A stretch of 64,000 nucleotides of DNA, from contig NZ_LDJH01000011.1 in the NCBI RefSeq assembly GCF_001431525.1, positions 62,001-126,000 on the forward strand, given 5' to 3'. The notes under the pieces are model-generated. The model was given only the letters and a program-made list of their open reading frames with translations. It made no database searches and was not told the origin of the DNA. This DNA is from Stenotrophomonas koreensis (lineage in GTDB: Bacteria > Pseudomonadota > Gammaproteobacteria > Xanthomonadales > Xanthomonadaceae). Shown piece after piece: positions 27,596-36,224 of the stretch (positions within the stretch are counted from its first letter, which is position 1; each line of letters begins with the position of its first letter). The position numbers were made by a program, and so were the translations under genes.

Positions 27596-28169
27596 GTGGC
27601 ATCGAACTTCGTGGCGGTGTTCGATGCCTGCGTGCTTTATCCGGCGCCGATCCGCGATCTACTGCTGCGGCTGGCGGTCACCGGGCTGTTCAGGGCGCGC
27701 TGGAGCGAACGTATTCACGACGAATGGATCCCAGGCGGTTCTGCGTAACCGGCAGGATCTCAAGCGCGAGCAGCTGGACCGGACCCGTGAGTTGATGGAC
27801 CAGGCCGTACCGGACTGCCTGGTGAGTGGCTATGAAGGTATTGAAGCTACCCTCGCACTGCCTGACCCGGATGACCGCCATGTACTGGCGGCCGCGATCA
27901 AATGTGGCCCAGGTACCATCGTGACCTACAACCTGAAGGATTTCCCGGACCACCTGCTCGCCCCCTTGGGGCTATCTGCACAGCATCCGGATGAATTTCT
28001 CGAACATGCCTATGACCTGGACCCGGTCACTGTCTGCAAGGCCGTCCGCGATGCACGTACGGCGCTCAAACACCCTCCCCTGGCCGCCAACCAATTGCTG
28101 GATATCTACCAGGGCCTTGGCCTTGCCACGACCGTAGCCGCCCTGCGCACTCATATCGATACCCTTTGA
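27596..28169 (+). pseudogene. PIN-domain toxin disrupted by a one-base insertion
   Basis: GTG 27596 opens ASNFVAVFDACVLYPAPIRD, the start of a PIN ribonuclease with its first Asp. After RIHDEWI the frame reaches a stop about 20 bases later (27746-27748). One base earlier in phase the protein resumes with QAVLRNRQDLKREQLDRTRE, LALPDPDDRHVLAAAI and IVTYNLKDFP, and runs to 28169. Removing one C from the run at 27730-27732 restores a full protein of about 190 residues. Either the toxin is inactivated, or this is a sequencing error. The antitoxin gene is intact. Confidence 0.85.
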
Positions 28170-28197
28170 ACCACGGCGGTGCCGATGCACCTTGCCT

Positions 28198-28815
28198 GGG
28201 TGGCGATGGCGTAGGTCGCGGCGGGCGCCGCTGCTACCAAACAGCGGCGCATCGGGGGCATCGTGGCGAAGGCGTTTCGCGAGCAAGCTCGCTCCTACAA
28301 AAACCCGGTAAATCGCTCTTGTGGGAGCGCACCTGTGCGCGATGTTTGGATGGCGATGGCGTTGGTCGCGGCGGGCGCCGCTCCTACAAAACAGCCGCGC
28401 ATTGGGGGCATCACGGCGAAGGCGTTTCGCGAGCAAGCTCGCTCCCACAGAAGCACGGTAAATCGCTCTTGTGGGAGCGCACTTGTGCGCGATGTTTGGA
28501 TGGCGATGGCGTTGGTCGCGGCGGGCGCCGCTGCTACCAAACAGCGGCGCATTGGGGGCATCGTGGTGAAGGCGTTTCGCGTGCAAGCACGCTCCCACAA
28601 AAACCCGGTAAATCGCTCTTGTGGGAGCGCACTTGTGCGCGATGTTTGGATGGCGATGGCGTTGGTCGCGGCGGGCGCCGCTGCTACAAAACAGCGGCAC
28701 ATTGGGGCAGCGTGGCGAAGGCTTTTCGCGTGCAAGCACGCTCCCACAGAAGCACAAGCCCGCTCCTACAAAAACGCGTTGGATCGCTGTTGCAGGAGCG
28801 CACCTGTGCGTGACA
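28198..28815. repeat. 150-bp tandem repeat array built of REP palindromes
   Basis: The sequence beginning GTGGGAGCGCAC recurs at 28321, 28471 and 28621, exactly 150 bases apart. A partial unit precedes (from about 28198) and a decayed tail follows (to about 28815). Each unit holds three palindromes: GTGGGAGCGCACTTGTGCGC, a GCGGCGGGCGCC element, and a GCGTGCAAGCACGC or GCGAGCAAGCTCGC element in the opposite sense. It then ends with a shared AAACCCGGTAAATCGCTCTT. Open frames across it arise because 150 is a multiple of three, so I call no gene. Confidence 0.92.
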
Positions 28816-28831
28816 GGTGTGCTGTGCGGGT

Positions 28832-29863
28832 TTATTCGCTCTTGAACAGGGTCTGTGGGTATTCGGCTTTCTGTTCGCGGGCCATCAGCTGTTTCAGGCC
28901 GTCGGCCGGGCTGAGTTCGCCGTGCAGCACCGAACGCACCGCGTTGGAGATGGGCAGTTCGATGCCGTGGCGTTCGGCCTGGCGCATCACTTCGTCGGCG
29001 GTCTGGATGGATTCGACCACCTGGCCGATCTCGGCCACGGCTTCGGCAATGCCCTTGCCACGGCCCAGGGCCAGGCCGAGGCGGCGGTTGCGCGAGAGGT
29101 CGCCGGTGCTGGTCAGCACCAGGTCGCCCAGGCCGGCCAAGCCCATCAGGGTTTCCGGACGGCCGCCGATCGCCGCGGCCAGCCGCAGCATCTCGTTCAG
29201 GCCACGGGTGATCAGGCCGGCGCGGGCGTTCAGGCCCAGTGCCATGCCATCGGCCACGCCGGTGGCCACAGCCAGCACGTTCTTCATCGCCCCGCCCAGC
29301 TCGGCGCCGACCATGTCGTTGCCGGTGTAGGCGCGGAACGCAGGCCCGTGCATCGCATCGGCAACGGTCTGGATGAAGGCCGGGTCATCGCCGTGCACGG
29401 TCACTGCGGTGGGCAGGCCCTGGGTCACTTCCTTGGCAAACGAGGGCCCGGTGACCACCGCCAGCGGTACGCCCTCGCCCAGTACTTCGGCGGCCACTTC
29501 ATGCAGGAAACGGCCCGAGCCGGGCTCGAAGCCCTTGGTTGCCCAGGCCACGCCGACCCCGGCCGGCAACAGCGGCGCCAGCTTGCGCACGGTTTCCCCG
29601 AAGGCATGCGAGGGCACCACCACCAGCACCCAGGCGGCACCGGCCACGGCCTGGGCCATGTCGGTGGTGGCCCGCAGGTTCTGCGGCAGTGCCAGCCCCG
29701 GCAGGTAGCGCGGGTTCTCGTGCTGCTGGTCGATGGCGTCGATCACGGCCCGGTCGCGGCCCCACAACACGGTCGGGTGACCGTGTCGTGCGACCAGACT
29801 GGCCAGCGCCGTTCCCCAGGAACCGGAGCCGAGTACGGCAATCTTGGCGTGGCTGTCAGTCAT
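28832..29863 (-). CDS. gpsA: glycerol-3-phosphate dehydrogenase [NAD(P)+]
   Basis: Cytoplasmic NAD(P)-dependent sn-glycerol-3-phosphate dehydrogenase, 343 residues. It reduces dihydroxyacetone phosphate to the glycerol backbone of phospholipids. The Rossmann motif [10 protein letters not shown] lies at residues 12-21, TGPSFAKEV near 142, and the catalytic lysine region [17 protein letters not shown] near 190. The ATG at 29863 gives the standard length; the frame is open further upstream without family likeness. It follows secB by 17 bases, the same order as in E. coli (secB-gpsA). Confidence 0.96.
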   Translation of the reverse strand: MTDSHAKIAVLGSGSWGTALASLVARHGHPTVLWGRDRAVIDAIDQQHENPRYLPGLALPQNLRATTDMAQAVAGAAWVLVVVPSHAFGETVRKLAPLLPAGVGVAWATKGFEPGSGRFLHEVAAEVLGEGVPLAVVTGPSFAKEVTQGLPTAVTVHGDDPAFIQTVADAMHGPAFRAYTGNDMVGAELGGAMKNVLAVATGVADGMALGLNARAGLITRGLNEMLRLAAAIGGRPETLMGLAGLGDLVLTSTGDLSRNRRLGLALGRGKGIAEAVAEIGQVVESIQTADEVMRQAERHGIELPISNAVRSVLHGELSPADGLKQLMAREQKAEYPQTLFKSE

Positions 29864-29880
29864 GCAGTAACCGCAGCCGC

Positions 29881-30402
29881 TTACGCGTTGCCGGCCGGCT
29901 CGGCGTCGGCCAGGCTGGCGCCATCGGCCTGGGCCTGACGCTGGCGCAGGGTTTCGGCGTACAGGCCTTCGAAGTTGATCGGCTGCAGGTAGAACGGCGG
30001 GAAGCCGCCGGCCTGGATCAGGTCCGACACCAGGGTGCGCACGTACGGGAACAGGATCGCCGGGCACTGGGTGCCGAGCAGCACGTCGATGGCCTGCGGC
30101 TCCAGGCCGACCAGACCGAACGCACCGGCCTGCTGCACTTCGGCCACGTAGGCGGTCTTGTCACCGACCTTGCAGGTCAGGGTGACGCCGAGCACCACTT
30201 CAAACACCTGCTCGCTCAGGCGCTGGACGCGCTGGTTCAGGTTCAGCTGCAGGTCCGGCTGCACGTTTTCGCCGAAGATCGCCGGCGAATTCGGGGATTC
30301 GAAAGAAACGTCCTTGACGTAGATCTTCTCGATGGTGAAGGCCGGGCCGTTGGCGGTGTTTTCAGCCGGGGCGGCAACGCCGTTGGTGTTCTCTTCGGAC
30401 AT
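29881..30402 (-). CDS. secB: protein-export chaperone SecB
   Basis: Tetrameric cytosolic chaperone that keeps preproteins unfolded and hands them to SecA, 173 residues. The core signature is visible: [55 protein letters not shown], and [17 protein letters not shown]. The C-terminal tail is longer and more acidic/alanine-rich than in E. coli. It is cotranscribed with gpsA. A rhodanese gene lies upstream as in E. coli (yibN), but the glutaredoxin gene grxC that usually lies between is missing here. Confidence 0.97.
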   Translation of the reverse strand: MSEENTNGVAAPAENTANGPAFTIEKIYVKDVSFESPNSPAIFGENVQPDLQLNLNQRVQRLSEQVFEVVLGVTLTCKVGDKTAYVAEVQQAGAFGLVGLEPQAIDVLLGTQCPAILFPYVRTLVSDLIQAGGFPPFYLQPINFEGLYAETLRQRQAQADGASLADAEPAGNA

Positions 30403-30502
30403 TTCTTAAGTACTCCGCAACGAATTACTGGGAAGAAGGATGAAGGGGTGCAGCAAGGCATAGCAATGGAGGCGCGTAGGCCAACATGCAAGGCCGGATC
30501 AC

Positions 30503-30940
30503 TCAATTACGACCTTTGACCAACGGCAGGTCGGCGGCGGTCCATGCCGGCAGGCCACCATCGAGCACATGGATCTTTTCAAAACCGGCTTTCTTCAGCG
30601 CCTTGGCCGCGGCAACCGAGGCCACGCCGGTACGGTCCACCAGCACCACCGGCTGCTGTTTGGCGCTGGCCACCAGCTTGTGGGTCGGGCCGAACTGCTG
30701 GGGCTGGACATTGCGGCTGCCGGCGATATGGCCCTTTTCAAAGTCCACCGGGGCCGACAGGTCCACCAGCACGGCATTGCCGGCATTGATCAGCTGGGTC
30801 AACTCGGCCGGCTTGATGGCCTTGAAGCCACGGAACAGGCCGGCAATTTCGGTGTAGATAATCGCTACGGTCAGGCCCGCCAGGGCCAGCGACAACATCG
30901 GGTTACGGCCTGCAAAGGCCATCAGCTCTTCCACGTTCAC
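30503..30940 (-). CDS. membrane-anchored rhodanese-like protein lacking the catalytic Cys
   Basis: A 145-residue protein with one N-terminal membrane helix (LSLALAGLTVAIIYTEIAGL, residues 16-35), then a single rhodanese domain (AVLVDLSAPVDFEKGHIAGS, HVLDGGLPAWTAADLPLV). It is positioned like YibN before secB. Oddity: the active-site loop, normally Cys-R-x-G-x-x-S, reads VDRTGVAS, with Asp in place of Cys. It therefore should not transfer sulfur and may be a binding domain. Frame and start are clear. Confidence 0.88.
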   Translation of the reverse strand: MNVEELMAFAGRNPMLSLALAGLTVAIIYTEIAGLFRGFKAIKPAELTQLINAGNAVLVDLSAPVDFEKGHIAGSRNVQPQQFGPTHKLVASAKQQPVVLVDRTGVASVAAAKALKKAGFEKIHVLDGGLPAWTAADLPLVKGRN

Positions 30941-30989
30941 TGACAGTCAATCCAAAAATTGGTCGTCGATTGTCGCACAAGCCACCGTT

Positions 30990-31412
30990 TCAGGGCTCCG
31001 GCCACAGGTCCGGCAGGCCGGAGGCCAGTTTCCAGCTGCGGTCCTCGGGCGACCATGCCCAGTATTCATCCACCACCACGCTGCGCTCGGCCAGGGTGTG
31101 CACATTGACCACGCTGAGCTCGGCACGCACGCGCAGCCGGCCATCGGGCTGCAGCGCCCGCGCACGCTCGCGGTAGCCGCTGATGCTGACCTGGGCCCAG
31201 CGGCTGCGCTGGAAACCATCCAGCCGCGCCAGTGCCTGCTCGCTCAGGAACGGCTCGCGCTCTTCCAGCTCGCCCCAGCGCATCGCATTGGCCCAGGCGA
31301 TGTGCACCTGGTCGAAGCTGCGCATCGCCTTGCGTGGCGGGTTGGCCGCCATCGCCAGCAGCGGCAGCACCCCGGCCAGCAGGATCGCCAGCCACCACAG
31401 TCGCCTGTTCAT
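30990..31412 (-). CDS. exported protein of unknown function
   Basis: A 140-residue protein with a signal peptide (LWWLAILLAGVLPLLAMAA), so it is likely periplasmic. The mature part (MRSFDQVHIAWANAMRWGEL, then YRERARALQPDGRLRV and a C-terminal WAWSPEDRSWKLASGLPDLW) looks like a small alpha+beta fold of the SnoaL/NTF2-like kind, but I cannot assign it. The gene starts inside the stop of the thioesterase gene (ATGA overlap), so the two are translated together. Confidence 0.8.
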   Translation of the reverse strand: MNRRLWWLAILLAGVLPLLAMAANPPRKAMRSFDQVHIAWANAMRWGELEEREPFLSEQALARLDGFQRSRWAQVSISGYRERARALQPDGRLRVRAELSVVNVHTLAERSVVVDEYWAWSPEDRSWKLASGLPDLWPEP

Positions 31413-31864
31413 GCCTGCTCCTTTGCCTTGGCCACGAAGCGCCCGCTCAGGGTGGCCGCTGGCCGGCCATCGGCCAGCACCTGCGCCACCAGGTTCACGC
31501 TGGCATGTCCGCGCTCGGCAAAGCGGGTCAGAAACACCTCCCAGCTGGCTTCCTCGTCCAGACGGGCGCTGGCCAGCAGGTCGCCATACAGCGGCGCCAG
31601 ATAGCGCACCCGGCTGTCGGCGACATAGACATCGGCCTGCAGCCCGGCAGCGGCCAGCTCCAGCGATACCAGCCCCCAGCCGGACAGGGTCAGGACCGAG
31701 GCCAGGCTGCCGCCGAAGGCATTGCCCTTGTCATTGAGGTTGGCGGCCAGCGGCGCACGCAAGCTCAGCTGGTGGTTGTGGTAGTGATCCACCTCGATAC
31801 CCAGCGCAACCACCGGTGGCATTGCCTTGAGGGTGGCGCTCAGTTGCGCCAGATGCTCTTGCAT
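31409..31864 (-). CDS. hotdog-fold thioesterase, YiiD C-terminal-like
   Basis: A 151-residue single-domain protein resembling the thioesterase domain found at the C-terminus of E. coli YiiD (FabY family). Landmarks are GIEVDHYHNHQLSLRAPLAA, NLNDKGNAFGGSLASVLTLSG with the hotdog helix, and ADGRPAATLSGRFVAK at the end. It probably acts on an acyl-CoA or acyl-ACP; the substrate is unknown. A long open frame continues upstream over hemD and hemX, but only this part carries family likeness. It is transcribed divergently from hemD. Confidence 0.85.
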   Translation of the reverse strand: MQEHLAQLSATLKAMPPVVALGIEVDHYHNHQLSLRAPLAANLNDKGNAFGGSLASVLTLSGWGLVSLELAAAGLQADVYVADSRVRYLAPLYGDLLASARLDEEASWEVFLTRFAERGHASVNLVAQVLADGRPAATLSGRFVAKAKEQA

Positions 31865-31925
31865 AGTGATTTCCCAAAACCCGGACACGCTGGCCAGCAC
31901 GGCCAGGCCCCGCATAATGCCGCCA

Positions 31926-32705
31926 ATGAGCCTTCCCGCACATCTCCCCCCTTCCTGGACCCTGCTCTCGCTGCGGCCGCGCGGCCAGCACGCGCCGCTG
32001 CGCCGCCTGGCCACGGCGGCCGGTGGCCGGCTGCTGGCGCTGTCGCCGTGGGCAATCGTGCCGCGCACCACGGCGGCCGACCGCCAGCAGCTGGCCGCGG
32101 CGCTGGCCTGCCCGCAGGTGCTGTTCACCAGCCCGGCGGCGGTGCAGGCGGCCAATGCCCTGCTGCCGCTGGCCGGCATCGACCCGCCACCGGCCTGGCT
32201 GGCGGTGGGCGAAGGCAGCGCCCATGCCCTGCGCCAGGCCGGGCTGGCACAGGTGCAGGCGCCACGGCAGATGGACAGCGAAGGCCTGCTCGCACTGCCG
32301 GCCCTGCGCGATCCACGCGGCCAGCGCATCGGCATGGTCAGCGCGCCGGGCGGGCGCGGGGTGATCGCCCGGACCCTGCAGCAACGCGGCGCGCAGGTGG
32401 TGCTGGCCGAGGTGTATGACCGCGTGCCGCTGCGCCTGCGCGGGCGCCAGCGCGCGCGGCTGAACCGGCTGCCGGCCAACAGCGTGCTGATGCTCAGCAG
32501 CGGCAAGGCACTGGAACAGCTGTGGGCGCAGCTGGAGCCACGCCAGCAGCAACAGCTGCGCCAGTGCACCACCATTGCCGCCAGTGCGCGGCTGGCGCAA
32601 CAGGCGCGTGACCTCGGCTTTGCCCGCGTCCACCAGGCCAGCAGTGCGATGCCCGCCGACCTGTTCGCTGCCTGGCAGGCGCTGGCCTTGCCTGGCGGCG
32701 GCTGA
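31926..32705 (+). CDS. hemD: uroporphyrinogen-III synthase
   Basis: Cytosolic haem-pathway enzyme that cyclises hydroxymethylbilane to uroporphyrinogen III, 259 residues. The family is poorly conserved, but the pattern is clear: TLLSLRPRGQHAPLRRL at the start, VLFTSPAAVQAA, VGEGSAHALRQAG, APGGRGVIARTLQQRGAQV, EVYDRVP, LMLSSGKALEQL, and TIAASARLAQQARDLGF. The start may be ATG 31917 instead, adding three residues. The following hemX and hemY confirm the assignment. Confidence 0.93.
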   Translation: MSLPAHLPPSWTLLSLRPRGQHAPLRRLATAAGGRLLALSPWAIVPRTTAADRQQLAAALACPQVLFTSPAAVQAANALLPLAGIDPPPAWLAVGEGSAHALRQAGLAQVQAPRQMDSEGLLALPALRDPRGQRIGMVSAPGGRGVIARTLQQRGAQVVLAEVYDRVPLRLRGRQRARLNRLPANSVLMLSSGKALEQLWAQLEPRQQQQLRQCTTIAASARLAQQARDLGFARVHQASSAMPADLFAAWQALALPGGG

Positions 32706-32788
32706 AACTTGCGGCCCGCCCGGGCAAAGGGGATGCTTGCCCTTCCGGTTTGGCCCACCTCCCTTTTACGCTGTGACCTGACGTGGCA

Positions 32789-33766
32789 ATGAGCGACCTT
32801 CCTACCGCGCCCCCTGTTCACCGCCCGCGCTGGCTCTGGCCGGTTGCCGGGGTGTTGATGGCAGTTGGCCTGCTGGCCGCCGGTACCGGCTATGTGCTGC
32901 AGCAGCGGCAGCAGGCCGACACCCTTGCCAGCCAGCTGCAGCAGCAGGTCGGCGCGCTGGAGCAGAGCCTGCAGGCGCTGCGTGCCGACCAGCGCGCCAA
33001 TGCCCGGGCACTGCAGGATGCCGCCAGCGGCAACCGGCTGCTGCGCGATGAGGTGCTGGGCCTGTCCCAGCGCAATGCACTGCTGGAAGAGAACGTCGCC
33101 AGGCTCAGTGCCGACAGCCGCCAGAGCCTGCTGGCGCTGCGCCAGGACGAGGCCGAGGTGGTGCTCGGCCAGGCCCTGCAACGGCTCGAACATGGCCATG
33201 ACCTGGACGGCGCACGCCGCCTGTACGGGCTGGCCGCCACCCTGCTGCAGGACCTGGAAGGCCCCGGCCTGCTCGACCTGCGCCAGGCCCTGGTGCAGGA
33301 AAAACGCGCCCTGGACGCGCTCGGTGAAGACCCCCGGCGCAGCCAGGCACGCGCGCTGGACCAGGTGCTCAAGACCCTGCTGACGCTGGAGCACCACAGC
33401 CAGGCCACCCCGGCGGCGCAGCTGCAGTGGTGGCAGCGCCTGCTTTCGCCGCTGGTGGAAATCCATCCCAGCGATGCCAGCGTGTTGCTGGCCGATGCCC
33501 AGCGCGTGCACGGCCTGGATGCGCTGCAACTGGAAGCCAGCCTGGCCCGCGCCGCGCTGGAACGTGGCGACCAGGAAGGCTGGGCGCGCGCGGTGGCCCG
33601 GATCAACGACTGGGTGGTACGCCTGTGGCCGGACAGCCCGGCCCGCCAACGCCAGCAGCAGGCGCTGGAAAACATGCGCCAGACCTCGCTTTCCCTGACC
33701 TCGGCAGAGTTGGGCTCGACCCTGCGCCAGATGCGTCAGCTACGCCAGGGGGGTAGCGCTGAATGA
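32789..33766 (+). CDS. hemX: HemX-like membrane protein (uroporphyrinogen-III C-methyltransferase family name)
   Basis: A 325-residue inner-membrane protein with one N-terminal helix (LWPVAGVLMAVGLLAAGTGY), then a coiled-coil stretch rich in Gln and Leu (about residues 40-115) and a periplasmic helical domain (VVLGQALQRLEHGHDLDGAR). HemX carries a methyltransferase name in databases, but no SAM-binding motif is visible. It probably acts as a scaffold in haem synthesis (inference). GTG 32783 is an alternative start. Its 3' end lies inside a local duplication that repeats the start of hemY. Confidence 0.9.
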   Translation: MSDLPTAPPVHRPRWLWPVAGVLMAVGLLAAGTGYVLQQRQQADTLASQLQQQVGALEQSLQALRADQRANARALQDAASGNRLLRDEVLGLSQRNALLEENVARLSADSRQSLLALRQDEAEVVLGQALQRLEHGHDLDGARRLYGLAATLLQDLEGPGLLDLRQALVQEKRALDALGEDPRRSQARALDQVLKTLLTLEHHSQATPAAQLQWWQRLLSPLVEIHPSDASVLLADAQRVHGLDALQLEASLARAALERGDQEGWARAVARINDWVVRLWPDSPARQRQQQALENMRQTSLSLTSAELGSTLRQMRQLRQGGSAE

Positions 33767-33950
33767 AACTGTTCCGTGCGGTTGCAGCCAACCACCCGAC
33801 GCTGCGCCCGGGGCCGGAAAACCCGGCCCGCCCACACCTGCCGCAGGCACCGGCAACAAGGTGCCAGCACCCGCTTTCCCTGAGCTTCGCCGGGCCCGGC
33901 TCGGCCCTGCGCCATGGAGGTACCACTGCATGAAACTGTTCCGTGCTGTT
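33687..33950 (+). repeat. imperfect direct duplication at the hemX/hemY junction
   Basis: A block starting CGCTTTCCCTGA and ending ATGAAACTGTTCCGTGC is present twice, at 33687-33783 and 33872-33950. The second copy lacks about 18 internal bases. The first copy gives a false hemY start at 33763 (MKLFRAVAANHPTL), a 56-codon frame that stops on the real hemY ATG (ATGA at 33930). The gene pair was probably contiguous before this event. Confidence 0.8.
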
Positions 33951-35195
33951 CTGGCCCTGGTCCTGATCTGTGCCGTGGCGATCCTGGGCGCGCAATGGCT
34001 CAACGACCCCAGCCTGAGCCGGTTTGGCCAGGTCATCGTGTCGGTCGGGGGCAACGACTACGTCTCCACCCTGCCCAAGGCCGGCCTGCTGCTGCTGATC
34101 GCCGGCCTGCTGCTGTGGCTGCTGTGGACCTTGCTGGCCGCGCCGTTCCGTGTCTGGGTGCGCTACCGCCGCAAGCAGGCCCGTGCACGCCTGATCGATG
34201 GCCTGAGCGCGCTGCACCATGGCCGCTGGCTGGCTGGTGAAAAACTGCTGCTATCGGCGGCCGGCGAGGCCGAGGTCGGCCCGGTTGCGCTGTCGGCGGC
34301 ATTGCGGGCGGCCGACAAGCGCGGTGATGAAGCCGCCGCCCAGCGCCACCTGCAGCGGCTGCAGGAGATCGATCCCCTGCGTCATGCCCTGCTCCAGGCC
34401 CGCCGCCTGCTGCTGCGGCAACAGCCCGACGAGGCCCTGGCCCTGCTCGATACACCCGCCCTGCAGCCGCTGCCGCCGCGCGGCCAGGTGCTGCGCCAAC
34501 GCGCGCTGCTGGCACTGGGCCGGGCCGAGGAGGCTTACGGGCTGCTCGGTGCGCTGCGCAGCCAACAGGCCCTGACCGTCGAGCAGCTGGCCACACTGGA
34601 AGCGCCGATCGCCAGCCAGATGCTCAGCGAGGCCGGCGATGTCACCCGCCTGGCCGAACACTGGGAAGCACTGGCCAAACCGTTGCGCCAGCAGCCGCAG
34701 GTCACCGCCGCCTATGTCCAGCGTGCAATCGCCCTGGGCTGGCACGAACCGGCCGCACGCGCACTGGAACAGGCCCTGGAGGCCCAGTGGGCACCGGAGC
34801 TGCTGCCGCTGCTGGTACCGCTGGATGCCGGCGCCGAGCCACAGGCGCTGGAACAACGCCTGCAACGCTGGCTGCACAGCCACCCGGAAGACCCGGCACT
34901 GCTGCTGGCCGCCGCGCAGATTGCCTGCCGCCACCAGCAGTGGCCACAGGCCCAGACCCTGCTGCAACAGGCATTGGCCGCCGGTGCCGGCGCACCGGCC
35001 TGGGAAACCCTGGGCCAGCTGCATGCCGCCCAGGATGACCACGCCCGCGCCAGCCAGTGCCTGCTCAATGCCCTGCGGCTGCAGCACGGCGAACCGGTAC
35101 AGCCACTGGAACCGGCCACGACAACGGCAGCGCCTGCGGCCGTCGAACAACGCGACCAGCACGGCCTGCCCCACCTCAGCGACGACCCCGCCTGA
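33930..35195 (+). CDS. hemY: HemY-like haem biosynthesis TPR membrane protein
   Basis: A 421-residue inner-membrane protein with two N-terminal helices (residues 4-22 and about 48-72) around a short periplasmic loop containing GNDYVSTLP, then a cytoplasmic TPR superhelix. The N-terminal HemY_N pattern (LFRAVLALVLICAVA, PFRVWVRYRRKQAR) is clear. It interacts with haem-pathway enzymes in other bacteria; it is not protoporphyrinogen oxidase. The ATG at 33930 is chosen by likeness and GGAGG upstream. A copy of the first seven codons exists at 33763 because of the local duplication. Confidence 0.93.
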   Translation: MKLFRAVLALVLICAVAILGAQWLNDPSLSRFGQVIVSVGGNDYVSTLPKAGLLLLIAGLLLWLLWTLLAAPFRVWVRYRRKQARARLIDGLSALHHGRWLAGEKLLLSAAGEAEVGPVALSAALRAADKRGDEAAAQRHLQRLQEIDPLRHALLQARRLLLRQQPDEALALLDTPALQPLPPRGQVLRQRALLALGRAEEAYGLLGALRSQQALTVEQLATLEAPIASQMLSEAGDVTRLAEHWEALAKPLRQQPQVTAAYVQRAIALGWHEPAARALEQALEAQWAPELLPLLVPLDAGAEPQALEQRLQRWLHSHPEDPALLLAAAQIACRHQQWPQAQTLLQQALAAGAGAPAWETLGQLHAAQDDHARASQCLLNALRLQHGEPVQPLEPATTTAAPAAVEQRDQHGLPHLSDDPA

Positions 35196-35317
35196 CCGGC
35201 GGGGCCGACCGGCAAGAAACCAACGCCCCGCCTCACCCGCGGGGCTGCCCTACGCCCGCTACCGGCACCCACCCGCCGCCTGCGCGCCCCCAGCCCCACC
35301 CGCAATGCCTTCATGCC

Positions 35318-35655
35318 GGTTTTGTGGGAGCGAGCCTGCTCGCGAAACTTTTCGCTTTTGTGGCAGCCGAGCTTGCTCACGAAGCTTGCCACTGCTCATC
35401 GTGCGCAAGCGCACTCCCACACAAGCCACATGCCCCACTCAACCGATGGCGTTCATGCAGGTTTTTTGTGGGAGCGAGCTTGCTCGCGAAACTTTTCGCT
35501 TTTGTGGCAGCCGAGCTTGCTCACGGCTTGCCACTGCTCATCGTGCGCAAGCGCACTCCCACACAAGCCATATGCCCCACGCGACCGATGCTTCCATACC
35601 GGTTTTTGTGGGAGCGAACTTGCTCGCGAAGCTCTTGTGGGACTCAGTCAGCGAT
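35318..35655. repeat. REP array left of the RAYT gene (about 140-bp period)
   Basis: GTGGGAGCGAGC or its variant recurs at 35324, 35468 and 35608 (spacing 144 and 140). Between them lie CGTGCGCAAGCGCACTCCCAC palindromes in the opposite sense and a conserved filler (ACACAAGCCACATGCCCCAC). No coding gene is credible between 35195 and 35667. The same unit recurs once to the right of the RAYT gene. Confidence 0.9.
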
Positions 35656-35666
35656 GAGTAGGTAAA

Positions 35667-36131
35667 TCAAAACAACACCGCATCCCACCAGGGATACAAA
35701 CCACACCGACTGACCAATCCCGCACGCACAGGGTTGCCTACGATATAGCGGGCAACCTGCAGCAGATCCTCCTCCTGACGCACGGCGTGGTCATGGAAGC
35801 CCTTCTCCCAAACAGGTCTGGCCACACCCTCCGGCAGGTGCCGGGTGGTTGTCGACTTCAAGCGTGCGACCCACTGTGACAGGGTGATCCGACCCCCCAA
35901 TTGCAAAAGCCCATGCCAGTGATCGGGCATGAGCACCCAACTCAGCAACTCCCCATCCGGTGTATGGGCAAGTGCGGCGATGGCACGGCAGCAGTGCACG
36001 GCGATGGCAGGATCGGCGAACAGCGGCAGCCTGTCGTGGGTAGTGAAGGTCAACAGGTAGACCTGGCCGGGCGCCGACCATCTGCCCTGTCGCAAGGCGG
36101 CATAGCCTGGTTTGTCGAATGAGCCTGTCAT
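35667..36131 (-). CDS. REP-associated tyrosine transposase (RAYT)
   Basis: A 154-residue single-domain Y1 transposase of the IS200/IS605-related RAYT group (tnpA-REP). It starts VYLLTFTTHDRLPLF, has the HUH metal motif in VLMPDHWHGLLQL (about residues 67-79), WEKGFHDHAVRQEEDL, and the C-terminal RYIVGNPVRAGLV with the candidate nucleophile Tyr. RAYTs cleave and move REP palindromes carrying a GTAG/GTGG foot, and such palindromes lie on both sides. It appears complete. The ATG at 36131 is the first with family likeness. Confidence 0.92.
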   Translation of the reverse strand: MTGSFDKPGYAALRQGRWSAPGQVYLLTFTTHDRLPLFADPAIAVHCCRAIAALAHTPDGELLSWVLMPDHWHGLLQLGGRITLSQWVARLKSTTTRHLPEGVARPVWEKGFHDHAVRQEEDLLQVARYIVGNPVRAGLVSRCGLYPWWDAVLF

Positions 36132-36224
36132 GCGCTGAGGATGCCCATGGGCAGTGGGCAACCATGCAGGAGGACAGCGCTTGAATACCTGGGCAACAGG
36201 GAACCCGGGCTGTCAGTGCTTCTG

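Noticed and set aside
27972-28757. Long open frames in both directions across the 150-bp repeats, looking like repeat proteins
   Set aside because: The 150-bp period is a multiple of three, so any frame without a stop in one unit stays open through all. Products are Arg/Ala/Cys-rich with no start site and the DNA is palindromic REP sequence.
28198-28815. Possible CRISPR array
   Set aside because: The whole 150-bp unit repeats, with no unique spacers, and no cas genes are in the window.
31865-33649. A minus-strand frame that would extend the hotdog thioesterase to 746 residues
   Set aside because: Only the last 151 residues resemble a family. The rest is antisense to hemD and hemX, which are well supported.
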